From NCBI RefSeq assembly GCF_000526495.1, contig NZ_JAGE01000001.1:124001-188000 (forward strand): 64,000 nt of DNA. The letters are read 5' to 3'. Below the pieces are notes generated by a model. That model did no database searches. It had not been told where the DNA came from and saw nothing but the letters and a program-made list of their open reading frames with translations. This document shows, piece after piece, positions 1-10,131 of this stretch. The DNA comes from Ruminiclostridium josui JCM 17888. Its GTDB lineage: Bacteria > Bacillota > Clostridia > Acetivibrionales > DSM-1351. Within the stretch, counting starts at the first letter, position 1. Each line of letters starts with the position of its first letter. The translations under genes were made by a program, and so were the position numbers.

Positions 1-779
1 AATGCAGGAATAAATTTATCAATATCTTCATGAGCGACAATTACAAGCTGATCTATTTTATAATTTATAACAGAATAAACAAGCTTATCTTCATTAGTTT
101 CGGATGAGTCTCTTTCAAAAGATGAAAGAAACTTGGTTACAAGGTTATAAAAAGACAGATTTACTATATATTTCTGCTCCTCATCCTCTTCTCTTATAAG
201 CTCCATAAAATTATTAATATTTATTACTGCAATAAAATAATCCCTATCCTTTAATTCTGAAAGTTCAAGATAGTTTAAATCGCTCTCTATATCACCTATA
301 TAGCTGTTGCTTAATAAATCATTGAAAAGTTTTTCCCGTAAGGCTTTCTTGTTTTCTCTTAACTGCCTTCTAAGGTTTTCAACTTCTACTCTCTCATTCC
401 TCTCCCTTATAATTTCCTCCAAGAGTTTTTTTACAATGTCTAAAAGATCCTTGGATTTAAAAGGTTTAAGGATGTAATCATTAACATGGAGTCTAACGGA
501 CTCCTTTGCATACTCAAACTCTGCATATGCAGTAATAATTATACACTTGATACCTCGATTTAGGCCCTTTATCTCTCTGATAAGCTCAATGCCATTCATT
601 TCAGGCATTTGTATGTCGGTAATTACTATGTCAATGTTATTTTTTCTTACAATGTCAAGGGCCTCCTTGCCGTTACTTGCCTGGAAAACTTCAACAAATC
701 CGTGTTCTTTCCAATTTGTATTGTATATTATTTTATTCCTTATCATTTCTTCATCTTCAACAACTAAAAGCCTAAACAT
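1..779 (-). CDS. YesN-type response regulator (N-terminal part, runs off window)
   Basis: Response regulator expected to be the phosphorylation partner of the kinase encoded just upstream and to control the adjacent sugar transport genes. From ATG at 779 the frame stays open to the window edge (259 codons). Residues 1-125 are a receiver domain: acidic cluster VEDEE near residue 8, phospho-acceptor Asp in VITDIQMPEMNG near residue 54, switch residues in ITAYAEFEYA, and the conserved Lys in YILKPF. A charged linker follows. Proteins of this YesN family end in an AraC-type helix-turn-helix; that part would lie left of the window and is not seen. The start is 4 nt after the kinase stop, which suggests translational coupling. 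The receiver is certain; the AraC output domain is inferred. Confidence 0.85.
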   Translation of the reverse strand, partial: MFRLLVVEDEEMIRNKIIYNTNWKEHGFVEVFQASNGKEALDIVRKNNIDIVITDIQMPEMNGIELIREIKGLNRGIKCIIITAYAEFEYAKESVRLHVNDYILKPFKSKDLLDIVKKLLEEIIRERNERVEVENLRRQLRENKKALREKLFNDLLSNSYIGDIESDLNYLELSELKDRDYFIAVININNFMELIREEDEEQKYIVNLSFYNLVTKFLSSFERDSSETNEDKLVYSVINYKIDQLVIVAHEDIDKFIPA

Positions 780-783
780 ACTC

Positions 784-2565
784 TCACCCACCTATCTGAG
801 GAATATTTACTACTACTTTTGTACCTACAGATACCTTGCTTTGGTATTTTAAGCCGTACTCGCTTCCAAAATTTAATTTTATACGCTCATTTACATTTCT
901 AATACCAAAATACATGTTCTGATCCTCAACCTCTTCCTCCCCTGCCATTATTCTGTTAAGCTGCTCCATTTTTTCTTGGTATATCCCTTCACCGTTATCT
1001 GAAATTTCAAAGATAACCTAGTCATCCTTTAGATAACCGTTTATAACTATAAGGCCTTTTTTATCCAAATTTCTTATACCATGATAGATAGAATTCTCAA
1101 CAAGGGGTTGTAATATTAACTTAACCGTTTTAAAATTGTAAATCCCATCATCTATTTCAAACAAATAGTCAAATTTATAAGAAAATCTAAATTGCTGTAT
1201 CATCAAATAGCTTCTGATGTGGTCAATTTCTTCCCTTATAAAAACAACTTCTCTTCCGTGACTCAGACTTGTTCTAAAGAACTTGCCAAGTGAATCAACA
1301 ATATCTATAGCATCCTCATTCCTATTCTGTTCAAGAAGTCCAATAATAGAATCAAGAGTATTGTAAACAAAATGGGGTTTAATAAGCTCCTGCATTGCCT
1401 TCATTTCCATAACTCTTATTTTCTGTTGATCGTCTTTAACTTTATCCATAAGTTCTCTTATTTGATTCATCATTTTGTTAAAACTGCTTGCCAGCTGCCC
1501 TATTTCGTCCCTGGTTCTTATATCCGCATAAATAGATAAATCATTTTCAGAAGCTTGTTTCATAATGCTCCTCAGCTTCCTCATTGGATTTGTCAGAACA
1601 GAAGTAAGATATATAGTAAGCAGTAGAATTATAATGATTATTAAGGTTATAATCCAGAAAAACACTTCTCTTAGCGTACTAACTTCTCTGGTCATCTCTG
1701 CTTCAGGAGTAACTCCTATTATTTTCCACCTGGTGATATCAGATGTCTTATAAGTAATAATATAATTTGTATTGTTTATGCTTTCTATAAGGTTTCCATT
1801 TTTGCTATTTATAAGCTTAGTATTTTGAGTAATAATATTTGAAAGTCCCGGCTTGTCCGAACTCTCAGGAGTAAATACCACTTTACCATCCTTTTCAAAG
1901 AAAACAAAACCTGTATCACCAAGCTTAATATCACTACAGATTTTTTTCAGGAAATTAACATCTATATCAATAGCCATAATTCCCATATCTCCTTTTGCAG
2001 TACGATTTACTGCCTGGCCAATGGAAAAGACTTTTTTGTTCAAAATATTTAAATGTGGCGGCTGTATGGCTACAACATCATTTTTTTTAGTAACCAATTC
2101 ACCATATAACGGCTCAGTGGTTAAATCACCCCAGTATCTGCCATAACAACTAATGGCACTTCCTGAGGAAGATATATATCTTATGTCAACCAAATCTGTT
2201 TTCATTTGTTTAAGACTGTCAAATGTTTCCCAAATCCTTACTATATATTTTCTGTTTCCTTCAATATCTCCTGTTTCATTTAATTTAGAATACTGCTGAA
2301 AGTAATAATTACTTTTTAACCTCATAATATTTTCAATATCGCTGATATAGGTTTCCAAATTTTTATCGACTCTTTCTATTACCTGTTCCGAATAGTTTGC
2401 TACATTTTTATGAAGGTTTAGCAAATAAAGGTGATATGAAATAAAACCAAAAACCAGGATGGGTATAAGTCCCAAAGCCAAAAAGCAAATGGTCATTTTT
2501 GATCTTATGCTGTAAATACTAAACTTTTTGAAAAAGTTATCCTTCATAACTATTTTATCTCCCAT
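784..2565 (-). pseudogene. LytS/YesM-type sensor histidine kinase with in-frame amber stop
   Basis: Membrane sensor kinase of the His_kinase (LytS/YesM) type, likely paired with the YesN-type regulator. Order: TM1 near residues 24-47, extracellular sensor region, TM2 near 300-322, HAMP, and phospho-acceptor His in LIKPHFVYNTLD. The ATPase domain begins with LQPLVENSIYHGI (N box). The frame then meets TAG at 1020-1018 and continues in the same frame with VIFEISDNGEG (G1 box) and a normal C-terminus to 784. Read through, it is 593 residues, a usual length. As written, the product stops at residue 515 and lacks the nucleotide lid, so it should be inactive. A nonsense mutation or a base-call error is likely. 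Start ATG 2565 overlaps the upstream gene by 16 nt; an ATG at 2547 is an alternative. Confidence 0.85.
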
Positions 2566-3608
2566 CTTTGTTTTCCCTCAAGGAGTTTAGCAAAATTACT
2601 CTTATCACCCAATTCAAGTCCTGTATTTATAAAACTTGAAGGAATCTTTTCGCCCTTAATTGCTTTATACAAATTTTTTATACTCAGTTCACCCATCTTA
2701 TTAAAATTCTGTCCCACCAAAGAATCCGCCAAGCCCTTTTCAGCAGCTTCCAACACCGGATAATAGGTATCTACAAGAATAGAAATTCCTCCATCTTTAC
2801 ACCATGCATGAAAGCCCGGAAGTGATTCCGGCGGTGAAACAAAAGGCCAACCTCCCGTACTAAAAAAGACGTCCGGGGTATCCTCTGTTCTAATATGCTT
2901 TTCAAGCATATCTCCTGCAATATTAACATCGTCATTGCAATACAGTGTATCTATTATATTAAGTTGAATTCCTCCTTCACGAGCAGTTTCAAGAAAACCA
3001 TTGAGTCGCTTGTTAAGATTGTTACTTTCTTTATCTGCAGTCATTATTAAAAGATTTAGTACCTTCTTGTCCTTTCCCCTTGCCTTAGCTTCTTTTATCA
3101 GAGCTTTTCCGCAAGCTACACCAGCCGCATAATTGTCGGTGCCGCAGTAGAAAAGCCTATTACTATCAGGAGAATCCGAATCAAATGTAGCAACCTTTAT
3201 ACCTGCCTGGACTGCTTTGTTAATAACAGGCTTTATTTTAGCGGGATCAATACAACTAATGACAATTCCGTCTACTTTGCGTCGGATAAGGCTCTCTACT
3301 ATAGCAATCTGTACATTTGTGTCAGACTGCATAGGCCCAAGCCATTCAACTTTTACCCCTAATTCCCTACCAATGCGTTCACCTTGTTCAAGTGCATCAA
3401 GAAAAACGGGATTATCCAAAGATTTCGGAACCATTGCTATTGTAATGTCCTTATTTGGAGTAATATTTGAATTTTCCTCATAAGATGTGCTTGGCTCAGT
3501 TACCTGACTTTTTTCAGGTATTGAACCGCCGCATCCCGGTAAAGCTATAAGTAATACCAATATTAAGTAAACGAATTTGGTTTTTTTGAAAAAACTATTT
3601 TTATTCAT
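2550..3608 (-). CDS. Sugar-binding lipoprotein, likely extracellular sensor of the two-component system
   Basis: Periplasmic-binding-protein fold of the RbsB/XylF type (Peripla_BP_4). The N-terminus is a lipoprotein signal ending in the lipobox LPGC, followed by a Ser/Thr/Glu-rich linker and a domain beginning ITIAMVPKSLDNPVF. It overlaps the kinase gene and is separate from the transporter's own binding protein at 6620-7756. In Clostridium beijerinckii a similar XylFII lipoprotein works with LytS/YesN to sense xylose, so a sensor-accessory role is inferred here. The longest frame starts at 3707, but the lipoprotein signal fits ATG 3608. AAGGAG lies 15 nt upstream, so TTG 3620 is a less likely alternative. 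Confidence 0.75.
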   Translation of the reverse strand: MNKNSFFKKTKFVYLILVLLIALPGCGGSIPEKSQVTEPSTSYEENSNITPNKDITIAMVPKSLDNPVFLDALEQGERIGRELGVKVEWLGPMQSDTNVQIAIVESLIRRKVDGIVISCIDPAKIKPVINKAVQAGIKVATFDSDSPDSNRLFYCGTDNYAAGVACGKALIKEAKARGKDKKVLNLLIMTADKESNNLNKRLNGFLETAREGGIQLNIIDTLYCNDDVNIAGDMLEKHIRTEDTPDVFFSTGGWPFVSPPESLPGFHAWCKDGGISILVDTYYPVLEAAEKGLADSLVGQNFNKMGELSIKNLYKAIKGEKIPSSFINTGLELGDKSNFAKLLEGKQRWEIK

Positions 3609-3766
3609 TGTTTCAATCAAAAACTCCTTAATTATATCAAAATTTGCCTTCAATATCTTTATATTATTGAGGCTAAGGCCAAATATAAATAATAGGATTT
3701 CTACCACCGCTAGTATACCACGGACAGTACGAAATCCTATTTTTACATTTGTAAGCTTACTGCTTT

Positions 3767-4939
3767 TTATTTTGATTTTGATTTAGAAAATACATCAAAT
3801 GCAACTGCTACCAATAATACAAGACCTTTGATTGTCATCTGCATGTCACTGCCTACTCCAAGTATTGACATACCGTTATTCAGAACTCCCATAACCAGGG
3901 CACCAATAACGCCTCCAACAACTGTTCCTATACCACCGTAAGCAGACGCCCCACCTATAAAGCAGGCTGCGATAGCATCAAGTTCAAAGTTAACTCCTGC
4001 TTGAGGGGAAGCTGCATTAAGACGTGCTGTGAAAGTTATACCTGCAAGAGCAGCTAATACCGCCATATTTACATATGAGAAGAAAAGAACCTTGTTAGTA
4101 TTTATACCTGATAGTTTTGCAGCTTTTTCATTTCCACCCATTGCATAAAGATAACGTCCAGGTACTGTCTTCATTGTAAATATTGAATAAGCCAGTATCA
4201 AAATACCGATTAATGCAAGGATTATTGGAATTCCCTTGTAAATAGCCAACCAGTATGTGAAAACGCCTATTGCTGCTACCACAAGAATTAATTGGATTAC
4301 GAACAGATATCCAGGTGTAACTTCAAAATCATATTTCTTTCTTTCTGCTCTTTTCTTAATTTCAAGATAGATATATATAATTGAAACAATTAATCCTACA
4401 ACTAAAGTCAACATGTTAAGTTTTGTACCAAACCCACCAAATATATCAGGAATGTAACCTGCACTGATATTAGTGAAGCTTTCAGGGAAAGGTGAAAGAG
4501 TTAATCCTTTGAGCATAGTTATTGTAAGACCTCTGAAAATAAGCATTCCGGCCAAGGTAACAATAAATGCAGGAATTCTTACATATGCTATCCAGAAACC
4601 TTGCCAAATTCCAATAACAAGACCAATTAAGAGGCATAGTAAAATGGCAAGTCCAACATTCATCTTCATATTAATTACAAAAATACCCATGATTCCGCCA
4701 ATGAAAGCGCAAACTGAGCCTACCGAAAGGTCTATGTTACCGCCGGTTAAAATACATAGGGTCATACCAACTGCAAGAATAAGGACATAGCTGTTTTGAA
4801 GTATCAAGTTTGACACGTTCATTGGTAACAGAAGGACACCCTTCGTTGCAATCTGAAAGAATGCCATTATTACAACCAAGGCAATCAGCATGGCATACTG
4901 TCTTATGTTATTTTTGAAAATATTTTTAATTGTTTCCAT
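3767..4939 (-). CDS. Sugar ABC transporter permease (GguB/XylH/MmsB-like)
   Basis: Integral membrane permease of the ribose/xylose/multiple-monosaccharide ABC importer family (BPD_transp_2), 390 residues with about ten hydrophobic segments. Family signatures include ILTGGNIDLSVGSV near residue 65, TLAGMLIFRGLT near 130, and FIGGASAYGGIGTVVGGVIGA near 335. A long central hydrophobic stretch, about residues 185-255, resembles XylH/GguB rather than the shorter RbsC. Its ATG overlaps the stop of the ATPase gene by one base (TAATG), so the two are coupled. It forms the membrane channel for the ATPase and the binding protein encoded upstream. The exact sugar cannot be read from sequence; xylose, glucose, galactose or arabinose are typical of the family. 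Confidence 0.88.
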   Translation of the reverse strand: METIKNIFKNNIRQYAMLIALVVIMAFFQIATKGVLLLPMNVSNLILQNSYVLILAVGMTLCILTGGNIDLSVGSVCAFIGGIMGIFVINMKMNVGLAILLCLLIGLVIGIWQGFWIAYVRIPAFIVTLAGMLIFRGLTITMLKGLTLSPFPESFTNISAGYIPDIFGGFGTKLNMLTLVVGLIVSIIYIYLEIKKRAERKKYDFEVTPGYLFVIQLILVVAAIGVFTYWLAIYKGIPIILALIGILILAYSIFTMKTVPGRYLYAMGGNEKAAKLSGINTNKVLFFSYVNMAVLAALAGITFTARLNAASPQAGVNFELDAIAACFIGGASAYGGIGTVVGGVIGALVMGVLNNGMSILGVGSDMQMTIKGLVLLVAVAFDVFSKSKSK

Positions 4940-6474
4940 TATACTACCTCCCTGTTACTCTGCATAATGCATTTCATAATGCTTTCCTGTGATGCTTGAC
5001 TCCTGTCAAGTTCTCCTACAATCCTTCCTTCGTTCATGACATATACCCTATCACTCATACCAAGTATTTCTGGAAGCTCTGATGATATGATAATAACTGA
5101 CTTTCCTTCGTCTACCAGTCTGTTTATTATGGTATATATTTCATATTTGGCTCCGACATCGATACCTCTTGTAGGTTCATCCAGAATCAGCACATCCGGC
5201 TCAGTATATATCCATTTACTTAAAACAACTTTTTGCTGATTTCCTCCTGATAAATTACCGGTTTTTTGTAATATACTTGGAGACTTAATATTCATTTTTT
5301 TACGGAAATCCTCAGCAACGCGAATTTCCTGATTCTCATCTACAAGCATATTTTTCTTGAGTTTTTGAATTCCCGCCAGAGATATATTATTTTTTATATC
5401 CTGCATAAGGATAAGACCTGCTGACTTTCTGTCCTCAGTTACATAAGCCAACCCATTATCAATTGCTTGTTTTATATTGTGAAGTTCAATCTTCTTTCCG
5501 TCTTTGATAATCTCTCCGCTGATATTTTTACCGTACGCCTTTCCAAATACACTCATTGCAAGTTCGGTTCTTCCCGATCCCATTAAACCGGCAATCCCTA
5601 CTATTTCGCCCTTTCTAACATTCAGGTTTACGTTCTTTATAACTTTTTTCCCTTCGATAGCAGGATCATAAACATTCCAGTTCTTAATTTCGAAATTAAT
5701 ATCACCGATTTTAGGTATACGTTTTGGAAATCTGTCAACCAGCTGACGTCCAACCATTCCCTTTATTATTCTGTCTTCAGTTAAATCCTCATCTTTTTTT
5801 ATAGTTTCGATAGTAGCTCCATCACGAAGAACAGTAATAGTATCAGCTACTTCCAAAACTTCGTTAAGCTTGTGAGAAATTATAATAGAAGTGATTCCTT
5901 CTGCTTTTAACTCGAGTATAAGCTTTAAGAGATTTTCTGAATCATCTTCATTTAATGCAGCTGTAGGCTCATCCAGTATAAGTAATTTAACGTTCTTGGC
6001 AAGGGCTTTTGCAATTTCCACCAATTGTTGTTTACCTACACCAATTTCTGAAACAAGTGTATATGGGTCATCTTTAAGACGTACTTTTTTCAACAGTTCC
6101 GTTGCTTGAACATGAGTTTTGTTCCAGTTTATAAAACCGTACTTTGCCCTTTCATTACGCAAGAATATGTTTTCGCCAATAGAAAGATAAGGTTCTAATG
6201 CTAATTCCTGGTGAATGATAACGATTCCCATCTTTTCACTGTCTTTAATATTACTAAAAATACATTCCTGATCATCAAAAATAATATCTCCTGCGTAAGT
6301 GCCATGGGGGTAAATTCCACTTAGTACATTCATCAATGTGGATTTTCCCGCTCCATTCTCTCCAACAAGTGCGTGGATTTCTCCTTTTCGCACTTTAAAA
6401 TTAACGTTGTCAAGGGCTCTTACTCCGGGAAAAAGCTTTGTAATATTTCTCATTTCAAGTATAAACTCTGCCAT
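4939..6474 (-). CDS. Sugar ABC transporter ATPase, two fused cassettes (GguA/XylG/MglA-like)
   Basis: Energy-coupling subunit of a monosaccharide importer, 511 residues, made of two ABC domains in one chain as usual for the carbohydrate-uptake-2 class. First cassette: Walker [10 protein letters not shown] near residue 38, signature-region [15 protein letters not shown], Walker [12 protein letters not shown]. Second cassette: degenerate P-loop GLMGSGRTE near residue 292, full signature LSGGNQQKV, Walker [15 protein letters not shown]. The weakened second P-loop is normal for MglA/XylG proteins. The gene follows the binding-protein gene after 145 nt containing a strong hairpin, and it is coupled to the permease gene. 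Confidence 0.92.
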   Translation of the reverse strand: MAEFILEMRNITKLFPGVRALDNVNFKVRKGEIHALVGENGAGKSTLMNVLSGIYPHGTYAGDIIFDDQECIFSNIKDSEKMGIVIIHQELALEPYLSIGENIFLRNERAKYGFINWNKTHVQATELLKKVRLKDDPYTLVSEIGVGKQQLVEIAKALAKNVKLLILDEPTAALNEDDSENLLKLILELKAEGITSIIISHKLNEVLEVADTITVLRDGATIETIKKDEDLTEDRIIKGMVGRQLVDRFPKRIPKIGDINFEIKNWNVYDPAIEGKKVIKNVNLNVRKGEIVGIAGLMGSGRTELAMSVFGKAYGKNISGEIIKDGKKIELHNIKQAIDNGLAYVTEDRKSAGLILMQDIKNNISLAGIQKLKKNMLVDENQEIRVAEDFRKKMNIKSPSILQKTGNLSGGNQQKVVLSKWIYTEPDVLILDEPTRGIDVGAKYEIYTIINRLVDEGKSVIIISSELPEILGMSDRVYVMNEGRIVGELDRSQASQESIMKCIMQSNREVV

Positions 6475-6535
6475 TTCCTCATCTCCCTTTACTTGTATTC
6501 GGCTTGCATATATAAAAGCTAATCAAGCCTTGACA

Positions 6536-6571
6536 TATGCAAACCGAACACATCTATGTCCGGTTTGCATA
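6536..6571 (-). other. Intercistronic hairpin between binding-protein and ATPase genes
   Basis: Perfect 11-bp inverted repeat TATGCAAACCG / CGGTTTGCATA with a 14-nt loop that can form a further ACAT/ATGT pair. No T-run follows on either strand, so it is not a classical terminator. Such hairpins after a binding-protein gene often protect the upstream mRNA end and raise binding-protein output relative to the ATPase and permease; that role is inferred. Confidence 0.6.
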
Positions 6572-6619
6572 ATGTAATTAGTTTGCATAATTAAATTATT
6601 TGCATATCACTATAATTTA

Positions 6620-7756
6620 TTACTTCAGGTCAGCTTCACTGTAATATCCGCTTTCAACAAGAATTTGCTTGTAGTTGTCTTTATCAGCGTATACAGGATC
6701 GCAGAGGAATGAAGGAACTACTTTGCTATCGTTGTTATATGTCTCAGTGTCGTTAACAGGAGCTTCTTTACCCTGCAACAGAGCGTCTACCATTTCAACA
6801 ACCTTTGAAGCAAGAGTTCTAGTATCCTTGAATATTGACATTGACTGTTGTCCGTTAATCATTGCTATAACGTTTGGTTTGTCGCAGTCCTGTCCTGTGA
6901 TAATAGGATATGGTTTGTCACTGCTACCAAAACCTGCATTTTTGAGAGATGCAATAATACCTATTGCAAGACTGTCATTTGGTGAAAGAATTGCATCAAG
7001 TTTCTTACCGCCTGCATAATTAGCTGTAATCAGATTGTCCATTCTTGCCTGTGCTTTTGCAGAATCCCAACCTTGGATTGCTATTTTTGCAAAATCTTTC
7101 TGACCGCTTGTTACAACAAGCTTACCACTGTCTATATAAGGTTTCAAAACACTATATGCACCGTTAAAGAAGAAATTTGCATTATTATCATCAGGTGATC
7201 CACCAAAAAGTTCAATATTGAATGGTCCTTTTCCATCTTTAAGACCCAATTTTGATTCAATATATTGACCTTGAATAACACCAACCTTGAAATTATCAAA
7301 TGTAGCATAATAGTCTACGTTAGGACTTTTCATAATAAGTCTGTCATAAGCTATTACTTTTACTCCATTATCTGCTGCTTTTTTCAAAACGTCAGTGAGA
7401 GCTGAACCGTCAATAGCTGCAATAACAAGAACTTTACTACCCTTAACAATCATGTTTTCAATCTGCTGAATTTGAGTGTTTACATCATTGTTAGCATACT
7501 GAAGATCAACCTTGTAGCCTTTTCCTTCAAGTTCCTTCTTCATGTTAGCACCATCTTGGTTCCAACGTTGTAATGACTGAGTAGGCATTGCTACACCAAT
7601 TAATTGTCCGCCAGTAGCTGTGTCTGTACCTTTTGCAGAATCAGTTGTTGCTGCTGATGAAGCTGATGATGAAGAATTATCAGTTGAAGTTCCACAAGCA
7701 GCAAGCATACCTACTGAAAGGACTGCCACCAAAATCAAAGCGATTACCTTTTTCAT
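6620..7756 (-). CDS. ChvE-like multiple sugar-binding lipoprotein
   Basis: Extracellular binding protein delivering monosaccharides to the ABC importer encoded downstream. 378 residues: signal peptide with lipobox MLAACG near residue 20, a Ser/Thr/Ala-rich linker to about residue 48, then a Peripla_BP_4 domain starting [17 protein letters not shown]. Conserved ligand-face elements include [20 protein letters not shown] and [19 protein letters not shown]; these match the ChvE/XylF group better than RbsB. Ribosome site CAGGAGG lies 9 nt before ATG 7756. First gene of the transporter operon; a TTGACC near 7837 could be part of a regulated promoter but has no convincing -10. The paralogous lipoprotein at 2550-3608 is the proposed sensor. 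Confidence 0.88.
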   Translation of the reverse strand: MKKVIALILVAVLSVGMLAACGTSTDNSSSSASSAATTDSAKGTDTATGGQLIGVAMPTQSLQRWNQDGANMKKELEGKGYKVDLQYANNDVNTQIQQIENMIVKGSKVLVIAAIDGSALTDVLKKAADNGVKVIAYDRLIMKSPNVDYYATFDNFKVGVIQGQYIESKLGLKDGKGPFNIELFGGSPDDNNANFFFNGAYSVLKPYIDSGKLVVTSGQKDFAKIAIQGWDSAKAQARMDNLITANYAGGKKLDAILSPNDSLAIGIIASLKNAGFGSSDKPYPIITGQDCDKPNVIAMINGQQSMSIFKDTRTLASKVVEMVDALLQGKEAPVNDTETYNNDSKVVPSFLCDPVYADKDNYKQILVESGYYSEADLK

Positions 7757-7989
7757 GTCTTTATTCCTCCTGAAAATATTTTACTTTTCCGACTTATATT
7801 AGAAATAAGTTCTTATAACACTAACTCTGTCGGTCAAGTATTATATTGTTATATTAATCTTTTGAATATTCTAAATAAATGTGATTTTTTTTATAATCCT
7901 TTAATTTTTTTAGAAAATTTTTAGTGATTATAGACAAAGAAGGATAGAAAAATAATTTGTTTACTATAAAATTTGTACAAAAAACAATC

Positions 7990-9333
7990 TCATTTCCATA
8001 TTCTTCGAAGCTTAAGGGTTTCCTGAATGTAGCCCCAGACAGAAATAGGACTCATTAACATCTGATAAAATAAAACATATAAAATAAATCCTATAATATT
8101 TTTTCTTATGCGTAAATTTAAAGATTTAAAAACACCCTTTTGATAGGTGTACAATATAAAATTCTGGAATAGTGCAAGTGGTATTACAAAAAGTGTCGCC
8201 GGGCCCACAATCCAAAAATGCCCGAAAAAGGCCAGTATCAACCCTGGCAGCCAGCAAAATGTATACACAAAATCCATAAATGGCATAAATAGGTTGCACC
8301 CTGTAAGATATCTCGCAGAATAAATTGGTTGGGACCAAGGCTTAAATAGCTTCAAAGCCTCAACCATTCCTCTGGCCCACCTGCTTCTTTGTCTAAAAAA
8401 ATGTTTCAAGGAGGTTGGAACATCTGTAAATGCAACTGCCGACGGCTCAAAATAAACCCGGCAATTATTTCTTAGAAAACTCCAAGTCAAAACTATATCC
8501 TCACCGATTGCATCAGGCCATCCGCCTACTTTTCTAATCAGCTCAGTCTTGTACAATGAAAAAGCTCCCTGTGCTACCAATGTGCTTTGAAATAAGCCCT
8601 GCAATCTTTTAATACTTGCGATACCTAAAAAATAGTCCCATTCTTGAATTCTGGCTAGTATATTTCCACGACTGTTTCTGACCAAAACAGTTCCTGCAAC
8701 AGCGCATACATCGTCAGGAGAACTTTCCATACGGGCAACAATATTCCTCAAAGCAGATTTATGCAGCAATGTATCTGCATCAAGTGTCAAAGCATATTCT
8801 GTTTCTACATATTCCAGTGCTGCATTTAAAGCAAAGTTCTTACCTGGAGTACTCTCATGTATTACCTTTAGATTGAGATTCATTTTTTCTCCTGCTTCTA
8901 TTGCAGCTTCTGCTGTTTTGTCCTTTGAATTATTATCTATTACTATTATTTTTATTTCTCCCTCATAATCCTGTGATGCTACATATTTAATAGTGTTTTC
9001 AACACTTTTTTCCTCGTTATAGCATGCAATCAGTATGGTTACAGGGACTTTGGGTGTGGAATTTTTAAGTTCGGGCTGCCTATCCAATAATAGGCTTGAT
9101 ATCATGAAGGCATTCATATATCCGGGAATATATGCTATACCGGCAATTACCAGTATAGAAATGGGCAAAGTTATGTAAAGTGATAAATCAACAATCCATG
9201 GTATGGAAAAATAGATGGATAGAGCCATCCATATTAGTCCCACAGCCATGCTTATTATAAACTTGTTTTTTACAGGGATATAAATCTTTTTCTTCTTGTT
9301 CTTTAACCCAGTTGTTGTAGTTATCCGCTTCAT
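7990..9333 (-). CDS. Processive family 2 glycosyltransferase, membrane-bound
   Basis: Membrane beta-glycosyltransferase of the PgaC/IcaA and hyaluronan-synthase type, which polymerises a UDP-sugar at the cytoplasmic face and threads the chain outward. 447 residues: two TM helices near 24-70, GT-A catalytic domain about 98-330, and TM helices near 345-430. Catalytic motifs: VTILIACYNEE, DNNSKDKT, LTLDADTLL (the DxD), GEDIVLTWS (catalytic base region), and RQRSRWARGM (QxxRW product-binding motif). It stands alone, with no deacetylase or c-di-GMP partner next to it, so the polymer made is unknown. A bidirectional terminator separates it from thiE upstream. Confidence 0.85.
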   Translation of the reverse strand: MKRITTTTGLKNKKKKIYIPVKNKFIISMAVGLIWMALSIYFSIPWIVDLSLYITLPISILVIAGIAYIPGYMNAFMISSLLLDRQPELKNSTPKVPVTILIACYNEEKSVENTIKYVASQDYEGEIKIIVIDNNSKDKTAEAAIEAGEKMNLNLKVIHESTPGKNFALNAALEYVETEYALTLDADTLLHKSALRNIVARMESSPDDVCAVAGTVLVRNSRGNILARIQEWDYFLGIASIKRLQGLFQSTLVAQGAFSLYKTELIRKVGGWPDAIGEDIVLTWSFLRNNCRVYFEPSAVAFTDVPTSLKHFFRQRSRWARGMVEALKLFKPWSQPIYSARYLTGCNLFMPFMDFVYTFCWLPGLILAFFGHFWIVGPATLFVIPLALFQNFILYTYQKGVFKSLNLRIRKNIIGFILYVLFYQMLMSPISVWGYIQETLKLRRIWK

Positions 9334-9439
9334 TCTTTGCTCCGTTGAATGTCATATAATAATTTCTAAGCTAACTAACGATAATTTAGTTTTACCAATC
9401 AAATATATTGATTATGCTACTGTTAAATTTTAATTAATA

Positions 9440-9498
9440 TGGCATAAAAAAACACCTCAAATATTTTCTTCTTACACAAAGATTTGAGGTGTTTTTTT
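9440..9498 (-). terminator. Rho-independent terminator of the thi operon
   Basis: Long hairpin with arms AACACCTCAAAT and ATTTGAGGTGTT, flanked by A-runs and T-runs, so it could stop transcription from either strand. It begins directly at the thiE stop codon and serves the minus-strand thi operon. Confidence 0.85.
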
Positions 9499-10131
9499 TT
9501 AAGCTTTTTTCCCAAAAATTTCAAGCATTTTTTTAGCAGATAATTTTATATCCTTTTGTGCAATAATAGCTGATACTACGGCAATCCCGCTTATTCCCGT
9601 ATTTTTCAGTTTAGCTGCATTCTGTGCATTTATTCCACCTATTCCTACTACTGGTATTGATATTTCTTTCGTAATTGTCATTAGAGTCTCTATAGATACG
9701 GCCTTTGCATCTGTTTTTGTGCTTGTAGTAAACAAGGCTCCTACTCCGATATAATCAGCACCGTCTCTTTGAGCTTCTAGTGCTTTCTCAACAGATTCAG
9801 CCGATACACCAAGTATTCTGTCTTTACCTATAATTTTCCTTACAACAGCAGCCGGCAAATCACTCTGCCCTACATGAACTCCGTCAGCTCCTATTGCCAA
9901 TGCGATATCAACTCTGTCATTTATAATAAGGGATACCTTATACTTGTCTGTTATTGCTTTTACTTTAAGTGCAGTTTGGTAAAATTCTCGGGAAGAAGCT
10001 GTTTTTTCACGTAGCTGAACCAATGTACAACCTCCCAATATCGCCTGTTCTACTGCTTCCTCCAGTGTTTTGGTGCTCATTAATTCACGGTCGGTTACAA
10101 GATAAAGGGTATAATCAATTTTAGATTTCAT
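9499..10131 (-). CDS. thiE: Thiamine-phosphate synthase
   Basis: Joins the thiazole phosphate and HMP diphosphate moieties to give thiamine monophosphate. 210 residues, normal length, TIM-barrel. Motifs: LVTDR near the N-terminus, [12 protein letters not shown] (pyrophosphate binding), [24 protein letters not shown] (Mg2+/substrate site), [13 protein letters not shown], and [13 protein letters not shown] (phosphate site). Last gene of the operon; its start overlaps thiM by 11 nt and its stop runs into the terminator. Confidence 0.95.
   Translation of the reverse strand: MKSKIDYTLYLVTDRELMSTKTLEEAVEQAILGGCTLVQLREKTASSREFYQTALKVKAITDKYKVSLIINDRVDIALAIGADGVHVGQSDLPAAVVRKIIGKDRILGVSAESVEKALEAQRDGADYIGVGALFTTSTKTDAKAVSIETLMTITKEISIPVVGIGGINAQNAAKLKNTGISGIAVVSAIIAQKDIKLSAKKMLEIFGKKA

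Noticed and set aside
784-969. 61-residue separate small protein
   Set aside because: It is the C-terminal end of the sensor kinase, in the same frame, after an amber codon.
1018-1020. Pyrrolysine or selenocysteine decoding of the stop codon
   Set aside because: No pyrrolysine gene is seen here, UAG is not used for selenocysteine, and kinases of this type do not need a special residue at this place.
7800-7860. Sigma-A promoter for the sugar transporter operon
   Set aside because: TTGACC is present on the minus strand, but no -10 lies at 16-18 bp. An activator-dependent promoter is possible but cannot be shown.
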